Of a stretch of DNA of 64,000 nt, positions 34,106-47,400 are shown piece after piece. The stretch is from Zonotrichia leucophrys gambelii (Eukaryota > Chordata > Aves > Passeriformes > Passerellidae). The stretch's first letter is position 1. Every line of letters starts with the position of its first letter. The stretch spans positions 123,588,533-123,652,532 of the forward strand of contig NC_088171.1 of assembly GCF_028769735.1 (NCBI RefSeq). The letters run 5' to 3'. A program made the position numbers and the translations under genes. The notes beneath the pieces were generated by a model. It saw nothing but the letters and a program-made list of their open reading frames with translations. It did no database searches and was not told the DNA's origin.

Positions 34106-37100
34106 GTGTGTGATATTAGCTCAGCAAAATATATAAATCGGAACAATTATTGGGCCTAGCCCCTAAGGTACCTGATTACACAGCAAGACATAACTGATTT
34201 ATGAACGCTGAAATTAAACGTGGAAAGAAACCAGTCTGAAGTAATGTCAGAAAGAACTTTGCTGGAGAATATTCTCATCAGAAGAATTTGGAGAAAGGAA
34301 GTTTCTGCAATAACTGATTAGTTCATAAGCAAGATTTAAAAAATAACAGAATCATTCAACACACTCAAATTAATTTCTAAGTTTCTAAAGAACAATTCAG
34401 GCATAGTATTTGCTCACTGCTTATTACCCAAAATATAACAGACCGTGAACATGGGATGCGCCAATTCATCTGCTTGTGATCTGGAAATCCAAAATTCTTG
34501 TCTGAAATCCATTCCTAATCTAATTCTACAAAAATACTTATGAAACTGAGTAACATTTGCCTAAAAAAAAAATAAACTGGTTTAAATTAATGACATTTTC
34601 TCTGCATTATCAAAGTAGCGGCAATTTTTAATTATGTCAATCTATCACAAATCAAAAGAGCTTAACTTTGAAAGGCTAAACTGAATGAGAAAATAGAGCA
34701 TAGTCTCTCCAGTGAGGAAGGCCAAGGTTTAGTACCTAGAAAAATAGATGGTTGAGCCTCTGGGATAAATATCATTTAATTCTCAAAAGAAAGGAAGTAA
34801 AATTTAGAATACTACTGCCATTCAAATGCAGAATTATATATAAAAACATATATTTAAATTAATATTCATGCAGATATATGCACACATGTATAAATACATA
34901 TACATGTATGTATGTATGTATCTGAATAGAAGGATACATTAATAAATTCAAAGCTATGAAGAACCTTGGATTGAGAAAATCTAAAATGCAAAAGTAAACA
35001 GTGAAATCTCTCAAAATGAATAATTTTCCAGGACTTTATAGTGACAGATCAAAAACTAATTGAAGACATTGCATACACAAGCTCCTGGAACTTCTGAAAC
35101 AGAAGACATAGCTGTATATTTTCCACTGCTCATATCCAACTCTTCTACCACAATTAATAAAATGTATTTCAAGCAATATTTTCTTGTTTTGAAATATTTT
35201 TTGTTCTCCTCTTCTTGCTAAGGAATATGTTCCATGTGTCAGCTTAGGTTCCTATTCCCAGTGGACACTAACTTCTGTCTTCTGAGCCCATGCAGAAGAG
35301 AGGGAAAGGAATTCCTTGTTTCAGAATTTTCCCTTCTATTGGAGAGTGCTAATTGTACAGAAATCCACTGAATTTTGGGGGGGAAGGGTGGATGGGTGGA
35401 TGGTTGATCTTGTTTTCATTTAAATGTTCCATATAATGAGCAGTATTTCTGCAAGAATTGAGCAATGGTTTTTTTCACAGATCCTCCTATAAGTGCTACT
35501 CTAAAAGAAATGTTCTAAGGTCCGTGACTTTTTGACCAAACCCTGCTAGGGCTAAGCTTTGTCTAAATTCAAATGGAAACAAAAGAGTCCACAGATACGT
35601 GTGAGTTTTCAACTGCTCAGGAATCCTCGTTTTACAGATTCTTGAAGAGCAGAGCCAAAAAAGTAGGGTTTACCAAAATATTACTTTCTAGTTCTGTTTG
35701 TTTTCTGCACAGTGTTTTTGTCATGTTATCATTATTTATGGTGTAGCAGTCAAGGAATTGTGCTGGTTTGTGATAGGTACAACACAGACAAGTGGAAAAA
35801 TCTCCCTGTCCCTGAGGATTCACAGCCGAGCTGTCAGATCGGATGCTGCAGGTGAACAAAGCAGACAATGAAGCTCATGCTGGCTGGAAAAAGGAGAGAA
35901 ATAAAAATAAAATGGGTTGAGCAGAAAAGCTGACTCTTTTATAAGCATACCATTGCCAAGCAGTTGTGACTTGTAGGCACAACAGCTGAGAAAAGAGCTT
36001 TAAGAGAGGATTAAACAATGCAGCAGATATTCCTATCAAACAATATGAGCTTTTTACTTTAGTTTACATTTGGGAGTAAATATTTTGACAGGTTTTCATG
36101 AGTGAAAAATGGGCCAATACCTCAGAAAAGAGCAATAAGACCTAATAGAAATGACCAACTTCAAGACCAGAACAAAGGGGAGCTGTCATTTTATAACCTT
36201 TCCCAGCTCTTCAAGGGACAATAAAAAAATTCTACATTCTTAGGACAAACTTCAGCTAAGGTAGACATATCCCCTATCTGACTCACGAGCATCCCTCATG
36301 TAAATTAGGGATTTATGAGCACTAACAGAACCATGTTAGAAATCTGGAACTAACAGAACATAGAAATTCTATCACTAGAGTATTTCTAGATGTTAATTAA
36401 CAGCACAAACCACTTGGATGTTAGAGCAGGAGTAGGAAAATTAGGGGAGAAGCCACACTGTGTATCTCTGATAAGGCCCACATTAGCAATATTTCAGATA
36501 AAGACTGAAGGCAAGGATTCAGGGAAGGATAGTCTTCATCAGCACTTGCAGAGAGAGCCAAAAATGATTCAGGTTAGAGGCTATGCATCAGGAATACTTT
36601 TTTCTATTATTCACAAGGAGAAATAAGTCTATTAAAAGTTAATGTGATGGGAAATTGGAAATTGTGCAGCAACTTCTGTGTAGTGAAACTCATCTTTTTT
36701 AAGTAAGTTCTGAAGGCAAAAAGGAATAAATCTTTATCAGATTGTGATGCCAGAAAGCCAAGATCTGTGGTTTGTACAGTAGCCCGCAGTCGTTGCACAG
36801 ATGGACATTTGTTTGCAGAAGTGACACGAATGTTGGAAACAAATGGCAGTGGTCACATTCAGTTTGTTTACAGCAATGTAGCCTGGGAACAATTCATTTT
36901 CCTATAGAGTCTATCACTGCATAATTTCTTGCACGAACTGATACAGCACTGTCTCAAAATTTGCAAAGGTTTCACTCCCCTGCTATTCTCATCGCTCCAG
37001 GAGTGCAGAAGAGAATGTAAACCCAGAGCTTTCCTTTCCCCAAATTCTACTACAGAAGAGCAGATTCCCCTTTGAATTTCAAAAAAATGGCACTCTGGGG

Positions 37101-37759
37101 CCCTGAGACCGGAGGTGAGCATAGAGTTACACCAGTAAACCTGCTTGAGGTTGTCAGACTACTAAAGCCTTACATTTTTGTGGTGAAGCATTTTCAGATA
37201 CAGCCAGGATGAAATAGTCTCATGAGACAAGATTTAATATCGATGGTTCACAAAAAAATACCTAAATGAAGCCAAACTCCTGTACAGAAAAGGCCCCAAC
37301 TGAAGTTTGGCCAAAGCAGGAAATGCCTGTAAGGAAACACACACGCACTAAAAACAGCATCCCCAGGCCCTCAGCAAGAGCTGTGCTGGGGGCAGGAGAC
37401 CACAGCCAGCTGCAAGATCACCCTGGGGCTGACCCAGAGCCTACAGCACCACTCCAGAGGAAGCTGGCAAGGAGAGGGTTACACACATTCCCAACAGCTA
37501 AAATGCAACTGCGCCAAGAGAGGAGCAATACTCGTTTTGTGACCCTGTTACTCTCTGGTCAAATATACAGAACGGCCTGTATTTTAAAAGAAAACCCACC
37601 ACTGCTGCCTGAGGTACCACTATCATGACTTAATCAGATGGAGGTCTGAAATTAACATGGGATGAATATACCAGTTCTTACTGCAGAAATTACAGAAGCT
37701 CATGGCATAGTCTTGGGGAGGGTCTTGCCACCCTTCAAACACCAGCCCTATGCCATCAC
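34106..37759. other. Anonymous DNA with microsatellites
   Basis: An (ATGT)n run at 34904-34921 is embedded in an AT-rich patch from 34840. GGATGGGTGGATGG at about 35390-35403 is a short tandem. The frame at 37266-37628 (120 codons, plus strand) is arginine/proline-rich without a known domain. No gene is supported. Confidence 0.5.
34904..34921. repeat. (ATGT)n microsatellite
   Basis: Four and a half perfect ATGT units, directly preceded by degenerate TACATA/TATACATG words. It is a short tetranucleotide repeat, likely polymorphic in length. Confidence 0.9.
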
Positions 37760-37850
37760 CCACGCCCTGCATACAGGACATGAGGCACAGGGAGCTGAGG
37801 TGACCTCCCCACAGCTGCTCAGAGGGCCCTGGGGCTCCAGCTACTGCTCC
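37760..37850 (-). repeat. Possible MIR-like SINE fragment
   Basis: GACATGAGGCACAGGGAGCT followed by GAGGTGACCTCCCCACAGCT resembles the reverse complement of the MIR core ('gaggcacagagaggtgaagtgacttgcccaaggtcacacag'). MIR-type SINEs are ancient in amniotes and survive in birds in low numbers. The match is short and lies in a GC-richer patch, so coincidence remains possible. Confidence 0.33.
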
Positions 37851-40800
37851 CTAGGACTGGCTGAGCTTTCTTATATTCCAGCCCCAGCAACATCTAATTC
37901 TTCCAAAATCTTCAGCGTACTATCCTATTTGTTACAGTGGCACCTGCTGGCAACAGCACAGGCAGAAGCTGATTTCTTACTGTTGGGCTAAGCAGATAAG
38001 TTTAATTATGACTCAAGGTGTGCAGTATTTCATTTCTCTCTCTCTCACCCTCTCACCCTCTCTTTGGGTCTAATATAACACATTATACAGAACACAAGGA
38101 GGCTTGTTAGATTACTGTTGGAAGATGCAAGAATTGGTTAATTTTGCACCGTTTCTCCCTGTCATTATAATCTTTGCCACAAGAATGGCTACATTCTGCA
38201 AAATGTTCTGTTCTCAGTGCAGTCATTGTCATGTGAATAAGCTATCACAGAATCCTAATGCCTGAGATGTTTTATTCTTACGTTCATGACATTTGTATTT
38301 CAGTGACAAAAGCTTCAGCAAGGAAAGGGAATGGAAGAAATTTAATCCAGTCTCTTGATCATTTTTAAATTCTAATTTTATGGTCTTTTCTTTTCTAGAC
38401 ACTGCAGCACAGTTTCCTCAAATGTAAGAAGTCTGTATTTAGAGTAAGAATGAACTGATGAAATCAAACCGCTGGGATGTTTGTATTTTAATGGTTTCTG
38501 CATTAAAGACACTGTATCAGTGCAAATTGCTGATAGAAAAGGTGAAAACCAAGGAATACTTACTAGTCATTTTTTGCTGCTTAGGAGTGTATGTGTTCTG
38601 TGAAAACTCTGATGAGCTGGAGCTTCTATTACACCAGTATATAATAAAAGATCAATTATTTTCAGACATTGATAGTAGCTGATGGAATAGTTGGAAATAA
38701 TATCAGAGGTAATCAGGCCAGGAAGAACATCCTGAATCATTCTGAAAGGGCTGCAATGCAACATTCAGGATGCTCTTCTACTTTGCCTTTTTCAGTGTCA
38801 AAAATTACCTTTGATTTTAATGGGAGCAGGTTCAGGACCTGAGTCCAAAATCTCCTATCCAGTTAAACTCTTTTTGTCAAGCCACTCTGAAATGGCTTCC
38901 ATGAGTAACAGTTTAGACAATACAGTTCTATTTTCCCTCTCCATCTCAAATTTTTTAAGCTTATCTTGCTGATTCTGCTGTATCTGTAAATTATAACATT
39001 TAGCAGGCAATTCTGTAGGGCTTCCCTAGCACACATATCAAGGGCTAAATTACTATGACAGAGCAAACAAAACATTCAGATCAGCAGGAGGAGGAAGGGA
39101 TTCTGGTGAGGCTTTTTCCCAGACATGGGTACAAAATAATTGTTCTTCCTATGGCGTGACCATAAAAAGGTGTCTGAGCTGTCAAAATGGTATTCAGATG
39201 GCTGACTGTCAAAGACCTGCTACAGCATCAAAACTGGAGATTTTAATTGCATTCAGACATCACACTGGAAGGCCATGAGAGCATTTTTGCCCTTCTTTTT
39301 CCTCTTACATACACATTTTCTTTCAAAGTGTAAGCTTATATATTTATACGTATTTTCACTGCTTCAAAATTGTATAATATTTTAATCTGTCTGCATGTCA
39401 AGTAATAATACCCCTGTCGCTCTCTCTCTTTTTAAATAAATGTTTGCAGATTCCACTTTTGATACCAGAACTGCAAGGCCTCATTATTTCTTATTTCCAG
39501 AGGTTACAGGGTTTTAATGTTAAAATGTAATCTTTTAGATAGTTTCATTTGCCTAGCCTAACCTCCATGATCAAATAAGTACCTTTTTTACTTTTCAAAA
39601 TACTAGGATCTCAGGACCCATGCATTCTCTTAATCATTACTCAATTTCTTTCATCCATGTTCCTTTTTTCCCTACACTCATAACAAGACTGCAGCTCAGA
39701 CCTGCAAGATCTGAACTCTAGTGCATATTTTTAAAGTCATGGTTCTATAGATACTGTATTTTTTTGATTTTAGTTCACAGGTAACCTACTTAAAGATATC
39801 TAGATATGTATTTTAAATTCTTAGATAAAATGTTCAAGTAGTTGATTTTAACTTGCAATAACAAAGAATTCAGAAGAGAAAATCCATAGGGAACAACCTA
39901 ACAAGTACATGGTTATACTTTTCTACCTATTTTAGAGGGATTCATTTTTCTGGGAATCTCCCTGTTTTCATGCACTGCCTTTTTGCTTTCAGTTTTCCTT
40001 TGATACTTTTCTTTATAGTGAAAAAAAAATAAAACAGGGACTTAACGTTAACTAGAGAAAAACCACTTGTTTTTTACCCTGAATATTAAATCTTTTGGTC
40101 AAAAATGTATGCTGGGGAGAATAGCTTTTATTCCCACTGTGGATGTAACCAGCCTGTACTAGAAACCTTCCTATTCCTCATTACTAAAATTGTTTTCAAA
40201 GGGAAAAAAGAATTAACAAGACCTGGTGTTTCCTTAATAATTTTACCTTACACAGGGACAACTTTTAAAACAGATTGTCTATATTTACAGGCTTTGCTGC
40301 AACACTGCCAACTCCAGCAGCTGTGATGGAGCTGTGTGCTGTGGAGGCCCTCAGATCTCAAATCTACCTCGATAGGATACAGCAATAACAGATAACAGAG
40401 GAAACAAGTTTTGCCTTCTTTATATGGCACCTTGTAAAGCAACAAAAAACAAGCTTTCATTTTGAATGGAACACTTTCTCTATGAGGTTTGGGAAGAATG
40501 CATGAAGGAGTTCCCCGGCCTCCCACTTCCCTGTTCAGCAGACACAAACTACATTCCAAATCTGAGCACCACAAAAATTATCTTCCAGTTATGGGCTATT
40601 CTGAGGTCCACCAGAGAAATGAGGTGGTAAACCGTCCGCTCAAAGAGAAGCAGGAACCTGTGTGCCAGTCTCTGGTTTTTGTTCTCTTTCAGCTTGGCAG
40701 TAATCACTGAGTGCTACTCCAGACAGCCTAAACAGAAAATATAGGAGTGCAGGGCAGATCATGAACTTAGAATGATGCAATACTCACTGAAAATTAATCC

Positions 40801-42194
40801 AAGACGGGCACTGCATTTTTTTCAGGGGGAATTTGGGAGAGCAAATAGTGCAGGGAACACATCTAAGAACAACATGTAAACTCCTTACCCCTTTTCTAAT
40901 GGCTCATTCAATAATTTTTTATTCCATCTTGCTATTAACTCAGTCTTTAGGAGGAAAGACCTCTAGAACTGCATGGTATTTGCCATTAAAGTAGTGCATA
41001 TATTTTTTCCCTAAACAAACTAAGCATAATGTGACTATTCCACATAACCTACCTGAGATAAGAAAATATCCTGCTAAAAAATCAATGTACAAGATAGAGA
41101 AATATGAACATCTTTTGCATTACAAGAGTATCCATTTTGATTCATTTCATAGTTCTCTTTTTTCTCTGTTTTGTCATATAACGTTATTTGTTACCTACAT
41201 GGGTGCCTACCTTTTCTAAACTTAGGAGTCAGTACATATTATAAGGTTAAAAAAATTGCAAGTCAGTCTTCTTCAGGTGATGCAGCTATTTTAAAACGTA
41301 ATTTAAAAAATTGCGCTTGGATTATTTTCCTTACTGTGTCTGGGCCTTTCATGCGCATTCGATCCATGTTTTCAAGTTTTCTTCTATATTCATGAAGCCC
41401 AGAAACTCAATTTTATTTTGAAATGAATGCTAAGATTATCAGATGATAATTGATTCCAAGGACTAGACTTCGAGTAAAATACCACTATCATGAGACTTCT
41501 GATAAAATCACTGAAGTTGGCAACAACTGAAGAGTCAGGCATAGAATATCACTTTTTAAGCTCCTTATTATATATATTTAAAAAAAACCCAGCACCACAA
41601 GTAATAACAAATATTTCACCATGATCTTCCTATTTATTCAGTTAAACTAACAATACCTCCATCTGGTGACTACCTCCATCTGTGCCTCCCAACCTATTAA
41701 CACCTCAACAATATGCAAGAAGGCAGATGTCCTTGATTTATAGGCATAGTACAGAGAACACTGGCTCCAGCTATGTACACATCAGTGAAATACAGATGAT
41801 AATAATACTCCTATCAAAAGACTGAGAGAGTAAATTAATTTTTTTCAAAACACATGGCAATTTTTGCATAAAAGGTGTTTAAAGTAGAATTTAATGTTCT
41901 ATAGACACATATTAAAGCAATATGAAAAAAAAAATTCTCTTTGCATTCTTTTTGGTTAAGTGCTAGAGCAAAGATGGTGTGACATGGTTCCAATTTTTGG
42001 TCCAGCTTCTCCCAAATATTCATTCCTTTGTCAGCTTCAGAAGAACCTTCAAGTATCCAAAACTGTAATTTCCTATATCAACAATCTAAGGGTTAAAAAG
42101 CAAATTTTATGCAAGTATATAAGCAACCAGGGACAATGTTTTTCTTCCTCAGCTTGTATTGATCTTCATTGGGAACTGAGAGTATTCTCACATT
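37851..42194. other. Anonymous DNA, no gene supported
   Basis: Minor items include a CT-rich run at 38034-38063 and a 10-bp-arm inverted repeat at 38728-38772. A small CpG-containing spot lies at 41290-41365. Frames up to 108 codons (40248-40574, minus) show no recognisable domain. Confidence 0.5.
38034..38063. repeat. (CT)n / CTCACC simple repeat
   Basis: TC repeats run into two units of TCTCACCC and a final TCTCTT. This is a pyrimidine-only microsatellite with an internal variant unit. Confidence 0.85.
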
Positions 42195-42515
42195 ACTATG
42201 CCTGAAACAAAGGAGGCCAGAGGAAGGGGAAAAGGAAGGCAACCAAAAAGCCATTAAAGAGATTATTTAAAAAAAAAAAAAGAAAAAAAAAACACAAACC
42301 AAAGCCAAAAACAAATAAATGAGACAGAAAAGCAGAAGTAAATAAAACCAGAAAAATTGAAAAAAATAGAAAAAAAAAAGAAGAAGCAAAATGAAGCAAA
42401 GGAGATAACAAAAAAAAGCAAAAGTCAGTATTGTCATTAAAAAATTGTCAGGGACTGTCAGTAAAAAAAAATTGAACAAATGGAAAAAAAAGGAAAGCAG
42501 AGAAGAGAACAACAT
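42195..42515. repeat. A-rich low-complexity block
   Basis: The plus strand is almost entirely A with scattered G and a few C and T, including A-rich runs at about 42268-42291 and repeated AAAGAAGAAGC-type words. The 71- and 82-codon minus-strand frames here are phenylalanine/leucine strings produced by composition. A short internal direct repeat (TTGTCATTAAAAAATTGTCA near 42432) adds to the repetitive look. Confidence 0.85.
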
Positions 42516-43261
42516 AGGACTGTCAACACAAAACCATGAAGACTAGAATAATAAGGGTGATAAATAATATTTTTCCCCTTTTAATTTCTGTCAAAGAAGT
42601 TACTACAAACAGCATATTGCACAATGATGTAGTGATAAATATCAAAGGTTGAATCACATTTGCAGGAAATCTAAAATGTGAGTCAATTCCTTTGTTCAGG
42701 ACCAAATGGTAAGAGCAAGTATCTACCATGTTGTCACAAAAAGAACTACATAAGTTCTATAATTTATCACTGTTCACAACTTAATTCAAGGTAGAAAATA
42801 GCATCCAGTGTGTATTTTGGTAGAGAATGTTTAACTTAACAACAGTTTTTTGGGGGTTTCTGGTGGGACATGTTCTATTATTTTAATTTTCATTTACTTT
42901 CTTTTCTTTCACACCACCAAAAGACAGGTCTCACTGACTGATTTGGCAAGCTTTCGCATTTACAATCCTCTCAGGAGAGCTTGCACACCACTATCCCAGA
43001 AAAGCAGGTAACAAGACACTAACCAGGTCAACAGTAGTGGGACACTAAGGGAGAAAATCTTGCTAAAGTTGGAAGGGATGTGGGTTTTCTCACAGGGTTC
43101 TGAGAGAGCTGTGCCTTCATTTTATCAGAGATTAAGCAGGTACTTCTCTTCCCTCTTCTTGCTTTAATGTCATGCACTTTTCCTACTCCACTCTCCAGAT
43201 CCACTGCTTTCCCAGTACAGCCAGACTCTGAAAAGAACATGTATAATTGAGCTCATACTTG
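42516..43261. other. Anonymous DNA 5' of a CR1 copy
   Basis: Nothing was recognised. The CR1 sequence becomes identifiable only from about 43262, so this stretch is the pre-insertion flank or too eroded to assign. Confidence 0.5.
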
Positions 43262-44432
43262 AGCAACTTGATTAACTTCTAGACTGTGGGAGAGTAGTGG
43301 ATATTGTCTGCCTGGACCTCAGTAAGGCTTTTGACCCTGTCTGCCATAAGACCCTCAGAGATTAGGTGATGAAGTATGGGCTTGAAATAGCAGACAATGA
43401 GGTGAATTGAAAATGGATGAATATCCAGGCTCAGTGACACAAAGTTTGGTTGGATGCCAATAAATGGGATTGTAACCTGGGGTCAGTACTGCATCCAGTC
43501 CTGTTCAACATCTTCATTAATGGTCTGGATGATGGGGCAGTGTACCTTAGGCAAGTTTATTGATGAAACAAATTTGTGAAGAGTGTTTGATATGCCAGAG
43601 GTTCCTGTCAGCCATCAAGGACTTAAAAAGGCTGACAGGAACCTCATGGAGTTCAAGAATGGAAAGTGCAAAGTCCTGCACCTATGGAGGAATAAATCCA
43701 GGCACTGGTACATCCTGGGGACCACACAACTAGAAAGCAGTTTGTAAAAAACCTGCATCTCCTGGTAGACACCAAGTTGAATATGAGCCAGCATTGTACT
43801 CTTGTGGCAAACAAGATGTGTGCTATCCTGGAGTGCATTAGACAAAGCATTACCAGAAGGTCAAGGCAGGTGATCCTTTCCCCTTTCTAGTCTCCTATGC
43901 AGACCTGATGACTCCATGGCAGCAGTGCCAGGTCCCTTCCCAGACTCCCCAGCTCAAGAGACACATGGACATCCTGGACATACTGGACACACTGGCCTTA
44001 CCAGCTAAGGGCCATGAAGATGTTTATGACTCAAGCATAGCTCCACTAAGGCAAAGCTAGGAGAGATGCAGCAGTTCTGCCTGGAGAAGGGAAGGATTAC
44101 GGGCAACCTTATCAAAGTATAAAAATACCTGAAGGGACAGAGAGGACATGCCCAGGCTCTCCTCAGTGGTGGCCAATGGCAGCAGCAGAGGCACACACTG
44201 AAACACAGAAGGCTCCCTCTGAACATCATGGAAGGGTTTTCCACTGTAAGGGTGACTGAGCACTTGCACAAGTTGCCCAAGAAGATTGTGTAGTCTCCCT
44301 CCTTCAAAAGCAACCTGAACACGGTCCTGGACAATGAGCCATAGGTGACCCTGTTTGAGCATGATAGTTGGACCAGCTGATCTCCAGAGGTTCCTTCCTA
44401 CTTTAACCATTTTGTGATTGTGTGGTTCTGTG
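43262..44432 (+). mobile_element. CR1 LINE, 5'-truncated, dead copy
   Basis: CR1 is the dominant non-LTR retrotransposon of birds; its ORF2 encodes an endonuclease and reverse transcriptase. Here only the 3' part remains. DLSKAFD (43315-43335), surrounding the RT active-site region, is followed by an in-frame TAG at 43363. VLFNIFINGLDD (43498-43533) is in the same frame. The later GKCKVLHL-type, 'DTKLNMS' and 'HGRVF/VTEHLHKL'-type segments are readable in shifting frames. The end near 44405-44432 shows the avian 8-bp periodicity (TGTGATTG, TGTGGTTC, TGTG) in place of a poly(A) tail. Several stops and frameshifts make it non-functional. It is younger than the 18.8 kb and 27.8 kb copies, since far more sequence is recognisable. 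Confidence 0.93.
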
Positions 44433-47400
44433 CAAATTTTTTTCATTTTTCCTTTTTTCCCCCCAACTTTCTTCCTCAATAGCAATAAATGTCTTCTTTA
44501 CCTTGCCTATCTTGACATTAGCTACAGCCTCCAAATTACTAAGCAACTTTACTCTAAAGGTAAAAAACACACTCCAAAGAAAACAATTATTTACAAGTGT
44601 TATCTCTCAGAGAGAAGTTATTTAATTCTGGATGTCACTTCTTGTTTTATTCTAAATCCAAGAGATTTGGAACCTCCCAAAGGAAAGCTGCTTCAGAGGC
44701 CAATCAGCTTTCACATCTTCTTTCTCCCTGCCTGTATTCTGTCTCAGGTTTAGTCTCCATTTAGGCTGTTGCACTCACAAATGGCTTCAGTGATGCTCTG
44801 CATTAGTCAGATTTCAGCACAGTAAGCACTCCATGTGTGGGCCCTCTGATTTACAGTACTTAGGAAAATGGGTCTTCAATCTAAATTTATTAAAGTGATA
44901 TGTGACATTAAAACAGTTATATTGGTTTTTCTCTAAATTAATGCTGTTCAAATATAAAAATACTGTAAAATTACAGTAAATTTTCTGAAGAAGGCATAAA
45001 GCCAGTGATCTTGTATGCTAACAGTTTATGGATTCTATAGGACCTTTGAGCCCTCTGTTTCATTATGGTAAAACTATATTTTAAATACAAGTTCTGTCTC
45101 TTAGATATGTTTTAATTTTAACATGGAAGATATGGGCTATGACCTTGTGGCATTCCAACAGTTGGATGTTCCTAAAGCAAAAGGTCGGCCTACTAACAAA
45201 CTGCCTAATAAAATATTTTTAGGGAAGCCAAGTCAACCATGAAGGCAGGATGCAAAAAAAAATTGCCTCTTGGACTACGAACCTAAAAGTAATAGTAGAA
45301 AAAAAAAAAAAAAAAAGAATTAAAAAAAAAAATTGAAGTGGTAAATTGTGAAGATCCAGTTCCCTTTGTCACAAAACACAGAACCTACTTTATACATATT
45401 TCTAATTGCTTCTGCTTTAATTGGACAATTGCCATTGTCCTCATATTCAAAATTCTGTATTTCAGTATTTCAAAGATTGACTGCTGCTGTCTTGCACGCT
45501 CCCCCATTCTTTCATAGGGCACTGTCAAAGGTGGTCAGCTTTGACATGTGCATCATTAGACAGAAGAGGGGAAGCAAGGTATCAATATCAGAAATGAGCA
45601 ATAGCAAGAAAAGAGTGTGGCAGGAAAAGAAAATATTAGAAAGAGTTTGGCGTCCTGAAGTTAAAAAAAAAAAAAGTAAACCCCAGAAAACCCCACAAAA
45701 CCACAATTTGGAATGACAGAATCTTATCTAAAGAAACAAAAATTAAAATCTTCACTCACTGGCCAGTTTTATCAAAGAAATAGCATGAGAAAGACTGCTT
45801 ATACAAACTTCGATGACAGTATGTCAAGTAAGAATTCTGGGTCTGAGATTTAATGATCTTGCCTACCTTTTGACTATGACTATAGAAATAAAGTACAGTT
45901 CAGTGACAGGTAAAACTACAGTAAAAAACTATATATCCCATCTTATCCAGCTCATAAATATCTTCTTCAGAACAAAATGCAGTATTTCCATTTTTAAGAG
46001 AAATGGTGATTTTTGGGAAGTAAATAAAAATTAGCATCAGACTCATGTTAGAAACCTAAGGTCCAGCCTCAGCTACAAAGCAACCAGAGAACTTCAGGCA
46101 GAAGTTCTGTACAGTCTGCTTCTTTTAGGACCCCACTGTTTTTGTATACTAGTCATGGGATTTCCATAAATGTCCAGGATTTGTCTCATACTGTTTCTAG
46201 AGACAATAATACAACTCTCATTAATTTTAAAGCAGACAAGCTAAATCAATTCTAAGAGCTTTTAAAAATCTTCTCCTAAAGGTTTTATATGTCTTTCTCC
46301 TGCCACTTAAATTATACCAGGCATCACAAGAATCTCAGGTTGCATTCAATAATTTGTTTGATGTAGTGGTTACTCTGTTTATTTAAAAATAACAGCTAAA
46401 TTCCCAAATGAAATAAAAAGTTTAACTGGTTCTTTAGCTTTTATTGAATTCTTCTTAGGATGTCAAATCCTGTTGTTTGAAGTTCCGCAGGATCAATGCA
46501 CAGTATTTTCCTAATTTTTTTTTTTCCAGTCTGCTTGGGTTCTCACTCACAAAATTTCACTTCCAGGTTCAACTTCACTTAAACATTCTGGGTGAATTTC
46601 AGCCAAGTCTGCTAACTGTGATCTGGTTTATGTTAAAGTCAGCCCATAAACTGCTCAGAACAGGTCCGGGATTCTTTTGAAACTGGGCCTAAGGTCTGTG
46701 TAAAAGCAAGTTCAAGAAAATGTTTTGATGAGCAGAGGTTCAATATTCCATAGTCTATAATGAAACCTGAAACAAACAAAATTCCAATTTGTTTGGGGCT
46801 TCATACTAAGAGTGTTGTATTGCTCTGTCAGACTGATGATATTCTGCCACAACTTTAACAGTGAAAGATTTTTCTTCCCATAATTTCCCCCAAACCCCTT
46901 GGCTGCTGGAAACAGTAATGTATTACCATGGATACAAATTACAGTGTGGGGTATGAGGAAGAGAGTGGAGGTTATAGTGTATAAAGAGATTTCTTTGGAG
47001 TCGGCATTTGAAGCAGGAAATCAGATGGCACAAGATTTTTCTTTAATTTAAATACATCCACATCATAGAAATACTAATTTCAAGTAGATGAGCTAAAATA
47101 AATTGCATTTGAATTTGTGTGTCTTTTGTAGTGACATTTCTGTTTGGGAAAGCAAAGTGAAAACCTTCATATATTTATGTGATTTGGTTTAATGAAGAGC
47201 AATTTTAAAATTAGTCACCTGATTGTTGCTATTTTTTCCTTTCAGCTGGAAAGAGAAAAAACTGGCGACTTGTCCACCACTGAAATTGTCAGGCTTACAT
47301 ACCTCTGCTTTGTCCATGGCAGAGTGCAAACATGCTCAGGTGCTTCACTGTTTTGAAAACAGAGCCAGCCCTCACTTCACCATCACCATATGCAGCAGTG

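Noticed and set aside
42267..42515. Hydrophobic 82-codon minus-strand frame resembling a membrane protein
   Set aside because: It arises from an A-rich plus strand (TTT/TTC codons on the complement) and has no other support.
43615..44485. Several 65-142-codon minus-strand frames inside the CR1 at 43.3-44.4 kb
   Set aside because: They are antisense shadows of the retrotransposon.
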